A stretch of DNA of 64,000 nt, from assembly GCF_014189855.1 (NCBI RefSeq), contig NZ_BJFN01000001.1, forward strand, positions 310,001 to 374,000, written 5' to 3'. Positions 63,984 through 64,000 of this stretch are shown here, piece after piece (position 1 is the stretch's first letter; each line of letters begins with the position of its first letter). The notes beneath the pieces are model-generated. The model was not told the DNA's origin, did no database searches, and saw only the letters and a program-made list of their open reading frames with translations. The DNA comes from Buttiauxella sp. A111 (GTDB lineage Bacteria > Pseudomonadota > Gammaproteobacteria > Enterobacterales > Enterobacteriaceae). The position numbers were made by a program, and so were the translations under genes.

Positions 63984-64000
63984 ACGTCCCCTTCTGGCAC
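63984..64000 (+). repeat. Accessory-region intergenic repeat, 5' half cut by the window end (copy vi)
   Basis: ACGTCCCCTTCTGGCAC matches the left motif TGTCCGCTNCTGGCAC of copies iii and iv. It continues beyond the window. Confidence 0.5.

Noticed and set aside
1..64000. CRISPR arrays, rRNA genes, intact insertion sequences or prophage
   Set aside because: No regularly spaced direct repeats, rRNA sequence, transposase or phage genes were seen on reading.

Overview
The window is a chromosomal segment of an enterobacterium. Its first 22 kb follow the E. coli gene order ydhK-sodC-ydhF-ydhL-nemR-nemA-gloA-rnt-grxD-mepH-sodB-ynhF-purR-punR-punC-cfa-ribC-mdtK-valV-valW, with protein sequences close to, but distinct from, E. 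coli. An MCR-9-like phosphoethanolamine transferase of 539 codons, set in an otherwise chromosomal context, points to Buttiauxella as the most likely genus. That assignment rests on recalled family knowledge and no search was run.

Layout. 1-22.1 kb is the conserved backbone, interrupted by two insertions: an orphan eptA (3.5-5.1 kb) and a beta-glucoside PTS cassette (16.1-19.8 kb: IIC permease, 6-phospho-beta-glucosidase, LacI-type regulator). 22.2-22.45 kb holds two tandem tRNA-Val(GAC) genes. 22.6-26.7 kb is a melibiose locus (melB, melA, divergent melR). 26.7-30.4 kb carries a 2H-phosphoesterase-like gene, a small DUF883-like membrane protein, the mcr-9-like gene and a DUF2164 gene.

30.4-43.4 kb is a polyamine/GABA catabolic island. 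One operon encodes an aldehyde dehydrogenase, a secreted NTF2-like protein, a Tat-exported spermidine-dehydrogenase-type flavoprotein and a triheme cytochrome c. Divergent from it are a GntR regulator and a free-standing Cache-domain protein. A permease gene and a puuE-gabD-like operon with a divergent MocR/GabR-type regulator follow. Together they could oxidise spermidine in the periplasm into the respiratory chain, then take 4-aminobutanal through GABA and succinate semialdehyde to succinate.

43.8-46.7 kb is an unrecognised three-gene envelope cassette: SH3 lipoprotein, secreted protein, and membrane-anchored pseudokinase. treA and a FoxA/FhuA-type TonB receptor with a Fur-box-like site follow. 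51-55 kb and 62.7-64 kb are accessory stretches: an AT-rich HNH nuclease, a truncated gene remnant, a glutathione peroxidase, ldtA and a membrane-anchored hypothetical. Degenerate copies of one roughly 70-bp intergenic repeat border these genes. 54.8-62.7 kb is a GC-rich glutarate/GABA cluster (glaR, gabD, lhgO, glaH on the minus strand; a divergent permease and patD). Its permease, SSADH and aminobutyraldehyde dehydrogenase are paralogues of those in the 30-43 kb island. A second intergenic palindromic repeat family (core TTCGAGTTGCGGG) occurs at about 7.0, 10.0, 10.7, 35.7 and 39.0 kb.
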